From Pontibacter rufus (GTDB taxonomy: Bacteria; Bacteroidota; Bacteroidia; Cytophagales; Hymenobacteraceae): a stretch of DNA of 64,000 bases. The notes under the pieces were generated by a model. The model did no database searches. It was not told where the DNA came from and saw only the letters and a program-made list of their open reading frames with translations. Positions 49,360 to 58,280 of this stretch are shown in pieces. The position numbers and the translations under genes were made by a program. How positions within the stretch are numbered: the stretch's first letter is position 1; every line of letters starts with the position of its first letter. The stretch is taken from contig NZ_JADQDR010000012.1 of the NCBI RefSeq assembly GCF_015694705.1, positions 62,001-126,000 of the forward strand, written 5' to 3'.

Positions 49360-50412
49360 ATGGAAGATACATCCACAGAAAGTATAAAGTTGACACAATA
49401 CAGCCACGGCGCGGGCTGCGGCTGCAAAATATCACCTAAAGTACTAGATGCTATTCTGCACTCGGAAATAAGTTACCCTGAAAACAAAAACCTGCTGGTC
49501 GGCAACAATTCCCGAGACGATGCCGCCGTGTACGACATCGGCCAGGGCCGCGCCGTTATCAGCACCACCGACTTTTTCATGCCGATTGTGGATGATGCTT
49601 ATGACTTTGGAAGAATCGCTTCGGCTAACGCCATTTCGGATGTGTATGCAATGGGTGGCACGCCGATGATGGCCATTGCCATACTTGGCTGGCCCATCGA
49701 TAAGCTGGCTCCGGAAGTAGCGAGACGCGTAACGGAAGGCGCACGCAGCATCTGCCACGAAGCAGGTATTCCGCTGGCTGGCGGCCACAGCATCGACAGC
49801 CCGGAGCCCATTTTCGGCCTCGCCGTAACCGGTATGGTGGATATCAAAAACCTGAAACAGAACGACACCGCCACCGCCGGCTGCGAACTATACCTGACCA
49901 AACCCCTCGGTGTAGGCATACTGACTACTGCGCAGAAGAAAGCTATACTGCAGCCTGAGCACGCGCAACTTGCACCGCAGCAGATGATGCAACTCAACAG
50001 GATTGGTGCCGAATTAGGGCAGCTGCCACAGGTAAAAGCCATGACGGATGTAACCGGTTTCGGCCTACTCGGCCATCTTTCAGAGATGTGCGAGGGCAGC
50101 CATTTGACGGCGGAAATATACTTCGATAAGGTGCCGGTGCTGCCCGAAGCGCTGGAATACCTCGCGCAGAAAGCCATTCCGGGCGGAACACACCGCAACT
50201 TCGACAGCTATGGCCACAAAGTTGCAACGCTTACACCCGAGCAGAAACACATGCTCTGCGATCCGCAAACCAGCGGCGGCCTGCTGGTTGCTGTAGATCC
50301 TTCTGGGCGCGAAGAGGTACTGGCGATATTTGAAAAGTATGGATTGCAGCTGGAGCCGTTTGGTGTTTTGAAAGCACAGCAGGATGAAGGAAAATTGATT
50401 TGGGTGATTTAA
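49360..50412 (+). CDS. selD: Selenide, water dikinase
   Basis: Makes selenophosphate from selenide and ATP. 350 residues. The N-terminal catalytic Cys-Lys segment is [16 protein letters not shown] (~14-29), with Cys rather than selenocysteine. It is followed by [20 protein letters not shown] (quoted: [11 protein letters not shown]), [38 protein letters not shown] and [10 protein letters not shown]. selA/selB and a selC tRNA are not in the window, so selenouridine formation by MnmH is the only use seen here. Confidence 0.96.
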   Translation: MEDTSTESIKLTQYSHGAGCGCKISPKVLDAILHSEISYPENKNLLVGNNSRDDAAVYDIGQGRAVISTTDFFMPIVDDAYDFGRIASANAISDVYAMGGTPMMAIAILGWPIDKLAPEVARRVTEGARSICHEAGIPLAGGHSIDSPEPIFGLAVTGMVDIKNLKQNDTATAGCELYLTKPLGVGILTTAQKKAILQPEHAQLAPQQMMQLNRIGAELGQLPQVKAMTDVTGFGLLGHLSEMCEGSHLTAEIYFDKVPVLPEALEYLAQKAIPGGTHRNFDSYGHKVATLTPEQKHMLCDPQTSGGLLVAVDPSGREEVLAIFEKYGLQLEPFGVLKAQQDEGKLIWVI

Positions 50413-50413
50413 G

Positions 50414-50432
50414 GATGTGGAAATTTGGAGAT
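50414..50432. repeat. Solo copy of GATGTGGAAATTTG repeat
   Basis: GATGTGGAAATTTGGAGAT matches 10356-10374 at 18 of 19 bases. It begins right after the selD stop codon. Confidence 0.5.
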
Positions 50433-50452
50433 AAAGGTATGCGTGTTTATAC

Positions 50453-50558
50453 TTCGTTCTGCTGGCGCGGGTCTCTGACGCTGACTTACAAGAACGTGCA
50501 ATCTCTAACTTGATGCTACAAAAAGGCACGAGTTGAAAAGGCACGCCAGCAGAACGAA
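50453..50558. repeat. Inverted repeat pair TTCGTTCTGCTGGCG
   Basis: TTCGTTCTGCTGGCG (50453-50467) and CGCCAGCAGAACGAA (50544-50558) are perfect 15-bp inverted copies around 76 bp. The right side also has three AGGCACG units (50524, 50539, 50558), two of them followed by CCAGC. No coding content. It lies just upstream of the hydrolase gene. Confidence 0.65.
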
Positions 50559-50649
50559 GGCACGCCAGCTATACTATAAATGCATAAAGCCATCGCCTTG
50601 CCCATACTTGCGTAAGCAAAACCAGTACTTTGAACTGATAACTGAAAAG

Positions 50650-51417
50650 ATGAAATTACACTACAAAGAAATGGGCCATGGCCAGCCGCTGCTGATATTG
50701 CATGGCTTATTCGGTACATTGGATAACTGGGCAACCCTGGCCAAGCGACTGGCAGAACATTACAACGTGTTCCTGGTAGACCTGCGCAACCACGGCCGGT
50801 CGCCCCACTCCGAAGAATTTGATTATAATGCCATGGCGGCCGATGTGCTGGAGCTGGTAGATAACCTGCAGATACCAACGCCCGCGATTATGGGCCACTC
50901 GATGGGCGGCAAAGTAGCCATGACTTATGCGCTTCACTATCCGACCCGCATCACCAAACTGATTGTGGTCGACATTGCCCCCAAAGCTTACCCGCCGCAC
51001 CACGACGAGATTATTGCCGCGCTGCAGTCCGTAGACTTTGCGAAGCTGACAAGCCGCAGCGATATTGATGCCCAGCTGGCTAAAACTATACCCGAAGAAG
51101 AGGTGCGCCTGTTCCTGATGAAGAATCTATACCGCCAGGAAGACGGCACTTTCGGCTGGCGCATGAACCTGGACGTCATTGAAAAGAATTACGACCAGGT
51201 AGCTGCTGCTATAACTTCTGATGTGCCTTTCAAAAAGAGTACGCTGTTTATCAAGGGCGGCCGATCTGGGTATATCAAACCGGAAGATGTATATGGCTGT
51301 ATTGAGCATTTGTTTACATTGGTGGAGGTGGAAACCATACCGGAAGCAGGCCATTGGGTACATGCCGAGGCACCGGACAAAGTATACGAACTGGTCACGA
51401 ATTTTCTGGAACACTGA
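50650..51417 (+). CDS. Alpha/beta hydrolase, YbfF-like esterase
   Basis: 255 residues from ATG 50650 (MKLHYKEMGHGQPLLILHGL); the frame is open upstream, but that part lies in a repeat. Oxyanion-hole motif LHGLFGTLDNW, VDLRNHGRSPHS, nucleophile elbow IMGHSMGGKVAMTYAL (~88-103), a late LFIKGGRSGYI acid region, and the His in IPEAGHWVHAEAP (~235). This order fits YbfF-type esterases and thioesterases; natural substrate unknown. Confidence 0.88.
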   Translation: MKLHYKEMGHGQPLLILHGLFGTLDNWATLAKRLAEHYNVFLVDLRNHGRSPHSEEFDYNAMAADVLELVDNLQIPTPAIMGHSMGGKVAMTYALHYPTRITKLIVVDIAPKAYPPHHDEIIAALQSVDFAKLTSRSDIDAQLAKTIPEEEVRLFLMKNLYRQEDGTFGWRMNLDVIEKNYDQVAAAITSDVPFKKSTLFIKGGRSGYIKPEDVYGCIEHLFTLVEVETIPEAGHWVHAEAPDKVYELVTNFLEH

Positions 51418-51425
51418 TCAATTTA

Positions 51426-51598
51426 TCTGAATCAGGATTTGCAGAATTTTTCGAGGGGCCTACCACAGGAATGTTGGGATGATTATACTTTATACTGCCT
51501 GTAATACGTCCTTATCTTCCGGAGTTCCTAATCTAAATAGCATAATTCTGCATTTTTATACTTTCTTCATCCTGAAATCCTGTAAATCCTGATTCAGA
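51426..51598. repeat. Inverted repeat pair TCTGAATCAGGATTT
   Basis: 51426-51449 and 51575-51598 are inverted copies with 22 of 24 matching. The right copy, extended to 51576-51602, also matches 3141-3167 (24 of 27), which lies inside the palindrome pair at 3030-3212. No ORF lies inside. Confidence 0.65.
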
Positions 51599-51666
51599 CA
51601 AATAATGCTGTAAAACTTGCGGAATCGCGCGAGGTACTTTGCGAAACAACCAGCAATCAAATCACT

Positions 51667-52383
51667 ATGAAACAACCCGGCACCTTGTACCTCATCCCCA
51701 CCATACTTGCCGACGGTACAGCCGATCTGGTAATCTCACCGCAGGTAAAGGACACCGTACGGCACCTTACCTACTTTATTGTGGAGAACCTGCGCACTGC
51801 ACGCCGTTATGTGAAAAGCATTTGCCCGGAACTGGTAATTGAGCAGCTGCAATTTATGCAGGTAGACAAAGAGGCTACGCCTGCCGAGGTACAGGCTTCG
51901 CTGAGGCCGCTGCTGGAGAAAGGTATAGATGCCGGCATCATTTCGGAAGCCGGTTGCCCGGGCGTGGCCGACCCCGGCGCAGAGGTGGTAAAGTATGCAC
52001 ACCAGCACAGTATAAAAGTGGTGCCCTTTGCCGGACCATCGGCTATACTTTTAAGTTTGATGGCCAGTGGCTTTAACGGGCAACAGTTCGCTTTCCATGG
52101 TTACCTGCCAATTGAGAAGCATGAAAGGCTGCAGGCATTGCGCCAGCTGGAAAAAGAGATGCAGCAGCGCAACCAGACACAGATTTTTATGGAAACGCCC
52201 TACCGCAACAACAAACTGCTGGAGGATGTAATCGCGACGCTGCACTCCGAAACAAAACTCTGCATCGCTGCCAACATCACCTCACCTGAACACGAATTTA
52301 TCCGAACCAAAAGTATCAGCCAGTGGCGCGGCCATCTGCCCGATATACATAAACAACCGGCAGTATTCTTGATTTATAAGTAA
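51667..52383 (+). CDS. Tetrapyrrole-methylase-fold SAM methyltransferase (RsmI-like)
   Basis: 238 residues. It starts GTLYLIPTILADGTADLVIS (5-24); GIISEAGCPGVADPGAEVV (~93-111) and VVPFAGPSAILLSLMASGF (~122-140) are the RsmI-type motifs; FMETPYRNNKLLEDVIATL follows. RsmI 2'-O-methylates C1402 of 16S rRNA. This protein lacks the exact N-terminus of canonical RsmI and Bacteroidota often carry two related genes, so the target is left open. A clear terminator follows at 52503. Confidence 0.85.
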   Translation: MKQPGTLYLIPTILADGTADLVISPQVKDTVRHLTYFIVENLRTARRYVKSICPELVIEQLQFMQVDKEATPAEVQASLRPLLEKGIDAGIISEAGCPGVADPGAEVVKYAHQHSIKVVPFAGPSAILLSLMASGFNGQQFAFHGYLPIEKHERLQALRQLEKEMQQRNQTQIFMETPYRNNKLLEDVIATLHSETKLCIAANITSPEHEFIRTKSISQWRGHLPDIHKQPAVFLIYK

Positions 52384-52502
52384 GCTTGCTATCCGAATTT
52401 AAACAGCAAGATCTCAGTTATATGTTAGTTGAGGCTCTTACTGTTTTATTGCTATAAACTAAATATAAACCATCCCGAATCTTTTGAGAAGTATAAAAGC
52501 AC

Positions 52503-52534
52503 AAAAAGCGCCTTAGATTACTAAGGCGCTTTTT
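52503..52534. terminator. Terminator after the methyltransferase gene
   Basis: AAAAAGCGCCTTAG (52503-52516) pairs with CTAAGGCGCTTTTT (52521-52534), loop ATTA. A shorter inverted pair (CATCCCGAA 52471-52479, TTCGGGATG 52606-52614) surrounds it. Confidence 0.92.
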
Positions 52535-52687
52535 ATGTCTGTCTATTGATGGTGTTCCAGTACTTCGATACCCTCTTTTAGTAGCTAAGTGTAGCTTTTG
52601 TAAAGTTCGGGATGATTCATATTCTTCGATGAAGAAGACTATTCTCTAGTACTCTGATCCATCTGTTTCTATTAACAATAAAGACTG

Positions 52688-54175
52688 TTAATAAATATCC
52701 CACCAGGTTTTAACACCTTTGGAATTCTTCCCAAGTAAATCTATTGCAGCTTGGTAGCTTTCACCATTTAGTGCAGCTTCAGTAACTGGATACGACATAC
52801 GCTCCGGAACTAAAGTAACATCCGGATCCGTAGAGCCACCAATGGGAGCTACAAAAATTTCTTCTCCGGTATATGGGTCTTCAAAATCCAGGCGAAGGCG
52901 TTCCAGCCATGCTTGGATACCCTGTGTATACATTGCAATCCACTTCTGAGAACCAATAGCATCTTTCCATTCTGCTGCAACATAAGGCACTCTTGCGATA
53001 TAGTTGTTAGCCTCATCTTCGCTTAAGTTCGCGAATGCGAAAGAAGCTTTTATACCCTTTTGGTAATGTTCTTCAGCGGTGCCTGTTATACCTACGCTAA
53101 GATTACGGGCAGCAATCTCTGCCAGCATAAATTCAACCTCAGAATAATCAAGTAAAATTGTTGGAGCCTGAGCACCAATAGCATACACGCTTGGCAAGCT
53201 TACCACAGTTTGATCACCATTAGAATTACGCTCATCACCTTGCTTCAAACCATAAAGTTCCCCAACATAGGCATTAGGATCTGTCGATAAAGGCTGCGCG
53301 TATACTGGCAAACGCGGATCGTTATACTTTTTGAGGTAGTTCACAAACGTGGCCGACATAGAAAAATCTACTCTACTCTTAAAGGCCTCATTAATCGGAT
53401 TGTTATTTGGAGGACTCGATAACCACCGGAATAAAGCGCTTTCTTCGTTAGAAGATATGATACCACCATTAGCCGGATCAAGCGACTTCCTGATTGCTTC
53501 AGTTGCTGCTGCCTCATCAGCGTCTATCATACGAAGTGCTATACGCATACGCAGAGAGTTAGCAAACTTCTTCCACAAAGCGACGTTTCCGCTGTATACG
53601 ATATCACCTGATGTAAATCCTGGCTTTGTTACATCCAGAATTGCAATTTGCTTTTCCAGATCAGCTAATAAGCCAGCATATACTTCAGGACCTGAATCGT
53701 ATTTAGGTGTGGCATTGTCCGGATCTAAAGCTTCTGAATATGGAATCGGTCCACCGTAGATATCAGACAAGTAATGGTATGTCATAATCTGGAATATCTC
53801 AGCTATAGCGACTTGATTCTCAGATCCGTTCTGATTGCTCTCTGCTGCTAGCTTCTGCGCCTCCTGCAATTCTCTTAATACATCGGCATAAAATGTATTC
53901 CACATGGTCTGGTTAACTCCTTCACGTATTTTATAGCGGCTTTCGTCGGTATAGTACGTTGAGGACCAGTATTGTGCATAGTACATTCCCATACGTCCAT
54001 TGTTCCACTCGTCACCAATATTATCGGCGAAGTTGTATTGAGCTGTGGCAAACAGCTGCCCGGCAGAGGCTTCTGCCGGCTGGTTAGGGCTCACGTTCAT
54101 CTCCTCAAAATCTTTTGTACAGGACATGAAAGAGAGCAAGGCCGCCCCAAGCAATATTTTATTATATGACTTCAT
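52688..54175 (-). CDS. SusD/RagB-family nutrient-binding outer membrane lipoprotein
   Basis: 495 residues from ATG 54175 (MKSYNKILLGAALLSFMSC), with lipobox SFMSC. A further in-frame TTG upstream is unlikely. Mature features of the SusD-like_2 group: TKDFEEMNVSPNQPAEA, MGMYYAQYWSS, ETFQIMTYHYLSDIYGGPIPY-type segment (seen as IFQIMTYHYLSDIYGGPIPY), LWKKFANSLRMRIALRM and ILLDYSEVEFMLAEIAAR. It sits on the cell surface as lid of the SusC transporter encoded 25 bp upstream. No polysaccharide-degrading enzyme is nearby, so the ligand may be a peptide, glycan or other molecule. Confidence 0.93.
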   Translation of the reverse strand: MKSYNKILLGAALLSFMSCTKDFEEMNVSPNQPAEASAGQLFATAQYNFADNIGDEWNNGRMGMYYAQYWSSTYYTDESRYKIREGVNQTMWNTFYADVLRELQEAQKLAAESNQNGSENQVAIAEIFQIMTYHYLSDIYGGPIPYSEALDPDNATPKYDSGPEVYAGLLADLEKQIAILDVTKPGFTSGDIVYSGNVALWKKFANSLRMRIALRMIDADEAAATEAIRKSLDPANGGIISSNEESALFRWLSSPPNNNPINEAFKSRVDFSMSATFVNYLKKYNDPRLPVYAQPLSTDPNAYVGELYGLKQGDERNSNGDQTVVSLPSVYAIGAQAPTILLDYSEVEFMLAEIAARNLSVGITGTAEEHYQKGIKASFAFANLSEDEANNYIARVPYVAAEWKDAIGSQKWIAMYTQGIQAWLERLRLDFEDPYTGEEIFVAPIGGSTDPDVTLVPERMSYPVTEAALNGESYQAAIDLLGKNSKGVKTWWDIY

Positions 54176-54200
54176 TTTTAATTGATTTAAGATTTTCAAA

Positions 54201-57200
54201 CTACAATCCCAGCGTTAATGTAAATCCATAAGAGCGAACTGATGGCAATGCACCACCTTCTAGGCCCTGAACGTTGGTGATAGAGTTTGTGATGTTTGAT
54301 GGATCAACATGCTTCGAGTTAGAATCAATCAGCCATAAGTTTCTACCAACCAGTGCCAGTCTGATATTATTGAAAGGCGTTTTGCCAATAACGTTTGTTG
54401 GCAGGCTATAACCCAAACTTACTTCACGGAGGTAAATATAGCTCGCATCTACAATATCCGCAGCGTTTATAAAGTATCCTCCGTTAGAGAAGAAATGATC
54501 CTGCGCATCTAATACAACATCATTAGGCGTACCATCTTCCTGATAACCAGGAGCGATGATACCATTCTCGCGAATATCTCCTTCTGCAGTTTCTTCCAGG
54601 ATACCGGAGCTATGCCCCCACATTTGTGTTGTAGAAAAGAAGTCGCCACCTTTCTGGAATTCAATAAGTGCGGATAAGGCTACTCCTTTATAATTAAAGG
54701 TGTTGGTTATACCTCCCGTGTAATCAGGCAATACTGATCCAATCACTTCTTGCTCATCAGATCGGATATAGTAACCATCTTCATCTACCAGTTTTCTACC
54801 CTGATCATCGTATGTGTAGTTATAACCAACAATCGAGCCAAAGGATTCGCCTTCACGGGCCTGAAGCTGAACAGCAAAAGGAGCGTTAGCTATGATATAA
54901 ATCTTCTGATCTTCTGTAAGCTCAACAACCTCGTTCTTGTTTTTAGCCCAGTTTACAATAATGTCCCAGCTAAAGTTATCGGTTCTGACAGGTGTTCCAT
55001 TAAGACTAAGCTCAACTCCTTTATTTTCCACTAATCCAGCATTTACGAATTTAAAGGTATAGCCTGTAGCTGCTGAGCGGCTTAATGGAAGAATCTGATT
55101 CTTAGTTTTTCTGTCGTAATAAGAGGCATTCAGTCCTATTCTATCATCTAAGCCACGTAATTCTAAACCAACTTCATACTCTGTGGTAATTTCTGGCTTA
55201 AGCTCCGGGTTAGGAAGTGTGTTTGGTACAGACACCCTTGAATCATTTCCGAAAGGCTGTCTTAACTGATATGTCAGCAAGGTATTATAAGGATCTGTGT
55301 CATTACCTACCTGTGCTACAGCAGCGCGAACTTTGGCAAAATTTAGCCATGATGCGCTGATTAAATCTGTGAACACGTAAGAAAGGGAAGCCGCTGGGTA
55401 GAAGTAAGAATTATTTTCTACTGGCAACGTGGAAGACCAGTCGTTACGAGCACTTAAATCCAAGTACACCATGTCGTTATACCCTAAGGATGCGCTTGCA
55501 AACAAAGAGTTGATCTGCTTCTCATACTTCTCATCTTCTATAGTTGGTCGGCCTACTGATGCCCCTAAATTATATACATCGGAGCTTAGTCCATCCACAG
55601 TAGAGCCACTAAAGATTTGACGACTACGCGTCATCCTATTCCCACCCACAAAGGCATTTAACGAGAACGATTCAGATAAATCCTTATTGAAGTTCAGCAA
55701 ACCCTGGATGTTATTTTCCATGAAGTTCAGCTTAAACAGGGTGTAATCAGGAATAGCCTGGGAGCCAATAGCAATCCGCTCTTCCTGGGTTTCTGAGTAA
55801 GTATCGGTTGAAACTCTTACATCTGCACTCAGGTAATCCGTTAGCTTATAGTTAGCTGATATGTTACCAAATACACGGTCCCGGCCATCATTCTGAAAGT
55901 TTTTATAACGCACCCAGTATGGATTGTCTGTAAACCGTGGCGCCTGAATATTCCATGCTGTACGGTTCCAGGATAACTGTGAACCATCATACTCCAGCAT
56001 ATAGTTTTTCATGCGATCATTATCCCATTGCCTCTGGCCGAATTCAGTAAACTGTAGCATTACGTTGTTGCCATCGTATCCTGTTCCGGGGCGGCCTTTT
56101 GCTTCGTGCGTTACATAATTGGCACTGGCAGAAACATTTAGTTTCTCACTTAATTTATAGGCACCATTAAAGCCTACATTGTGGCGTACAAGTTTAGAGT
56201 TAGGCAGAATAAAGTTCTGATCCAGATTTGAGTAAGACAAACGGAAAGAGCCCTTCTCATTTGCACCATCTAACGCTATAGAATTCGTTAATGTAGTTCC
56301 TGTTTCAAAAAAATCACGAATATTATCCGGATGAGCTTCCCATGTAGCTAACTCTCCGAAGTTTGGATTGTTCTTATCTCTATCCCAGCTCCAAAATGCC
56401 CTGTACTGCTGGCCTTCATATTTTGGCCCCCAGGATTCGTCCACTCCATAATCAGCTAATAAATCATAGCTTCCTTTACCGTCGCCATCATCATAAAAAC
56501 CCTGTCTTCCCTCGGGAAAGGCTTCGGGGTGCTCGTTGTAATATAGCTTATCAAAGCCATATCCACCGCCATACTTATTCTGATATTCCGGCAGTTTATA
56601 AACCTGATCTAAGGTAAGGCCAAAGTTATAGGTAACACCTATACCATTTTTATTTGCTGTTCCTTTTTTAGTGGTAATTACGATTACACCGTTCGCGCCA
56701 CGGCTACCATACAATGCTGTAGCAGCTGCACCTTTCAGCACCGTAACTTCTGCAATATCATTCGGATTGATGTCCTGGATAGCACTACCATAGTCGTATC
56801 CACCGGCACCACGCTGCTGGTCTGTATTATTCGTATTGGAGTTTTCGATAGGAACACCATCCACTACAAACAGGGCATTGTTATTACCAGTAATAGAACT
56901 TACACCGCGCATCGTTATTTTGGAGGAACCGCCCATAGCGCCAGAGTTAACGCCCACCTGAACACCCGCAACTTTACCGGCAAGAGAGTTTACAATATTA
57001 GTTTCCCGCACATTGCTTACTGCCCCTCCATCTATAGTTTGAGCAGAGTACCCAATTGATCTTTCCTCTCTTGGCACACCCAGTGCTGTTACAACTACCT
57101 CCTGCAATTGCTCTGTATCGCGCGGCAGCGCTACATCAAGTGTTGTTGCATTGCCAACCGCCCGCTCAACATTGGTATAACCGATATACCGGAATTCCAG

Positions 57201-57413
57201 CGTGTTGCTTCCTGAGGGTACATTTATAGTATAAGTACCATCTGCTCCGGTGGCTGTGCCCACTGTAGTACCCTGCACCAAAACCGTAACCCCAGGTAGC
57301 GGCTGATTTGTGACGGCGTCCGTTACCGTACCGGTAACGGTCCTTACCTGAGCCATAGCCTGTTGCAGCAGGGCGGTCATCAGGAAGAGACATAGAAATA
57401 GAATTTTTTTCAT
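54201..57413 (-). CDS. SusC/RagA-family TonB-linked outer membrane transporter
   Basis: 1070 residues. Signal peptide (FLCLFLMTALLQQAMAQ), carboxypeptidase-regulatory-like domain (TVTGTVTDAVTNQPLPGVTV, ~25-105), then the SusC signature plug (EVVVTALGVPREERSIGYSAQ..., NVRETNIVNSLAGKVAGVQV, ITMRGVSSITGNNNALFVVDGVP (quoted in part)) and a 22-strand barrel ending in a ...SVRSYGFTLTLGL strand. The transporter is powered by TonB-ExbBD. It pairs with the SusD gene downstream. No sigma/anti-sigma regulator, glycosidase or peptidase adjoins; the long upstream gap holds no recognisable promoter. Confidence 0.95.
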   Translation of the reverse strand: MKKILFLCLFLMTALLQQAMAQVRTVTGTVTDAVTNQPLPGVTVLVQGTTVGTATGADGTYTINVPSGSNTLEFRYIGYTNVERAVGNATTLDVALPRDTEQLQEVVVTALGVPREERSIGYSAQTIDGGAVSNVRETNIVNSLAGKVAGVQVGVNSGAMGGSSKITMRGVSSITGNNNALFVVDGVPIENSNTNNTDQQRGAGGYDYGSAIQDINPNDIAEVTVLKGAAATALYGSRGANGVIVITTKKGTANKNGIGVTYNFGLTLDQVYKLPEYQNKYGGGYGFDKLYYNEHPEAFPEGRQGFYDDGDGKGSYDLLADYGVDESWGPKYEGQQYRAFWSWDRDKNNPNFGELATWEAHPDNIRDFFETGTTLTNSIALDGANEKGSFRLSYSNLDQNFILPNSKLVRHNVGFNGAYKLSEKLNVSASANYVTHEAKGRPGTGYDGNNVMLQFTEFGQRQWDNDRMKNYMLEYDGSQLSWNRTAWNIQAPRFTDNPYWVRYKNFQNDGRDRVFGNISANYKLTDYLSADVRVSTDTYSETQEERIAIGSQAIPDYTLFKLNFMENNIQGLLNFNKDLSESFSLNAFVGGNRMTRSRQIFSGSTVDGLSSDVYNLGASVGRPTIEDEKYEKQINSLFASASLGYNDMVYLDLSARNDWSSTLPVENNSYFYPAASLSYVFTDLISASWLNFAKVRAAVAQVGNDTDPYNTLLTYQLRQPFGNDSRVSVPNTLPNPELKPEITTEYEVGLELRGLDDRIGLNASYYDRKTKNQILPLSRSAATGYTFKFVNAGLVENKGVELSLNGTPVRTDNFSWDIIVNWAKNKNEVVELTEDQKIYIIANAPFAVQLQAREGESFGSIVGYNYTYDDQGRKLVDEDGYYIRSDEQEVIGSVLPDYTGGITNTFNYKGVALSALIEFQKGGDFFSTTQMWGHSSGILEETAEGDIRENGIIAPGYQEDGTPNDVVLDAQDHFFSNGGYFINAADIVDASYIYLREVSLGYSLPTNVIGKTPFNNIRLALVGRNLWLIDSNSKHVDPSNITNSITNVQGLEGGALPSVRSYGFTLTLGL

Positions 57414-58229
57414 TGTGCTGTTAGTTTAAGTAAGTGTTTAATAGTAAAAAATAATAAAAAAGCCAGGAAGCCGGTGGTTAACTTCAACGGCAAACAGGTA
57501 TACGATTCGTGTTGCCAGATATCTCTTTTTCGCCTTTTTGTCTGTAATGTGTTCACAGCCATAAATATATCGGAGAGTAAGATGCGCTGCTATAGGCGTT
57601 ATGTAACATCACCTTCAAATTTGAACTGAAGCATGGCCATGTACATTCCTGCCTGAACAGCGGCTGTTTCGTCTTAAATTTTTCAAGAAATCCGCATCAT
57701 TTTACCGTCTAACGCGTGCCGAAAGATAGAAATAATTATCTGCAAAAAAAAGAAAGCTGCATGCATAACAAACATAATCTCTTACAAAACAGAACCTTGC
57801 ATGTAAGGCTAAAATTTAATATTTGAAAGGAAAAGAGGCGTTTATCAAAATCAATCCTGCAGCATCATTTTACTTAGCAAATGCTGATTTGGAATGTGAG
57901 CACCCCGGGTTCCCTGCACTTAAACTGGTTAATATGATTATATTCAGAGGCAAAGGTTTGCTACCAATAGGTACCACCATCATGTTGTAGAAGTATGCCT
58001 GGCTTCAGCCTTTAAGAAGACGGGCTATACCTTATGTGCCCTATGCCACAGCACAGGCATCATCTTCTATATCAAGAAGTACTTACTCTCACTACTATAC
58101 GGTTTTTGCTGTAATTTGTATACTATCTTACCGTTATCCTGCTACAAAATATCCTGCTTCTGCACAATTGCTTTGAGCGCTATACCTTGTATAAGTATAA
58201 CCTAATTTTATCAAAATATAAAACAATAC
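57414..58229. other. Long intergenic region upstream of susC
   Basis: About 820 bp without a convincing ORF, RNA gene or repeat family member. It has several AT-rich tracts and a 12-bp palindrome TTCAAATTTGAA at about 57613-57624, roughly 200 bases upstream of the susC start, which may be a binding site. No TAnnTTTG element is well placed for susC. Degraded genes or an untranslated regulatory RNA cannot be excluded by eye. Confidence 0.5.
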
Positions 58230-58257
58230 AAGCTGCTACAAATAAATGCAGCAGCTT
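58230..58257 (-). terminator. Possible terminator after feoB
   Basis: AAGCTGCT (58230-58237) pairs with AGCAGCTT (58250-58257). On the minus strand a loosely T-rich stretch follows. Confidence 0.6.
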
Positions 58258-58280
58258 GGAGCCAGAACAGGTTATACCTG

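Noticed and set aside
47613..50412. Selenocysteine-insertion system
   Set aside because: Only selD and mnmH are seen; no selA, selB or selC, and no in-frame TGA within a conserved redox motif.
57414..58280. tRNA or small RNA gene in the long gap upstream of susC
   Set aside because: No TTC-loop (GGTTCGAATCC-like) pattern or clear cloverleaf could be found by eye.
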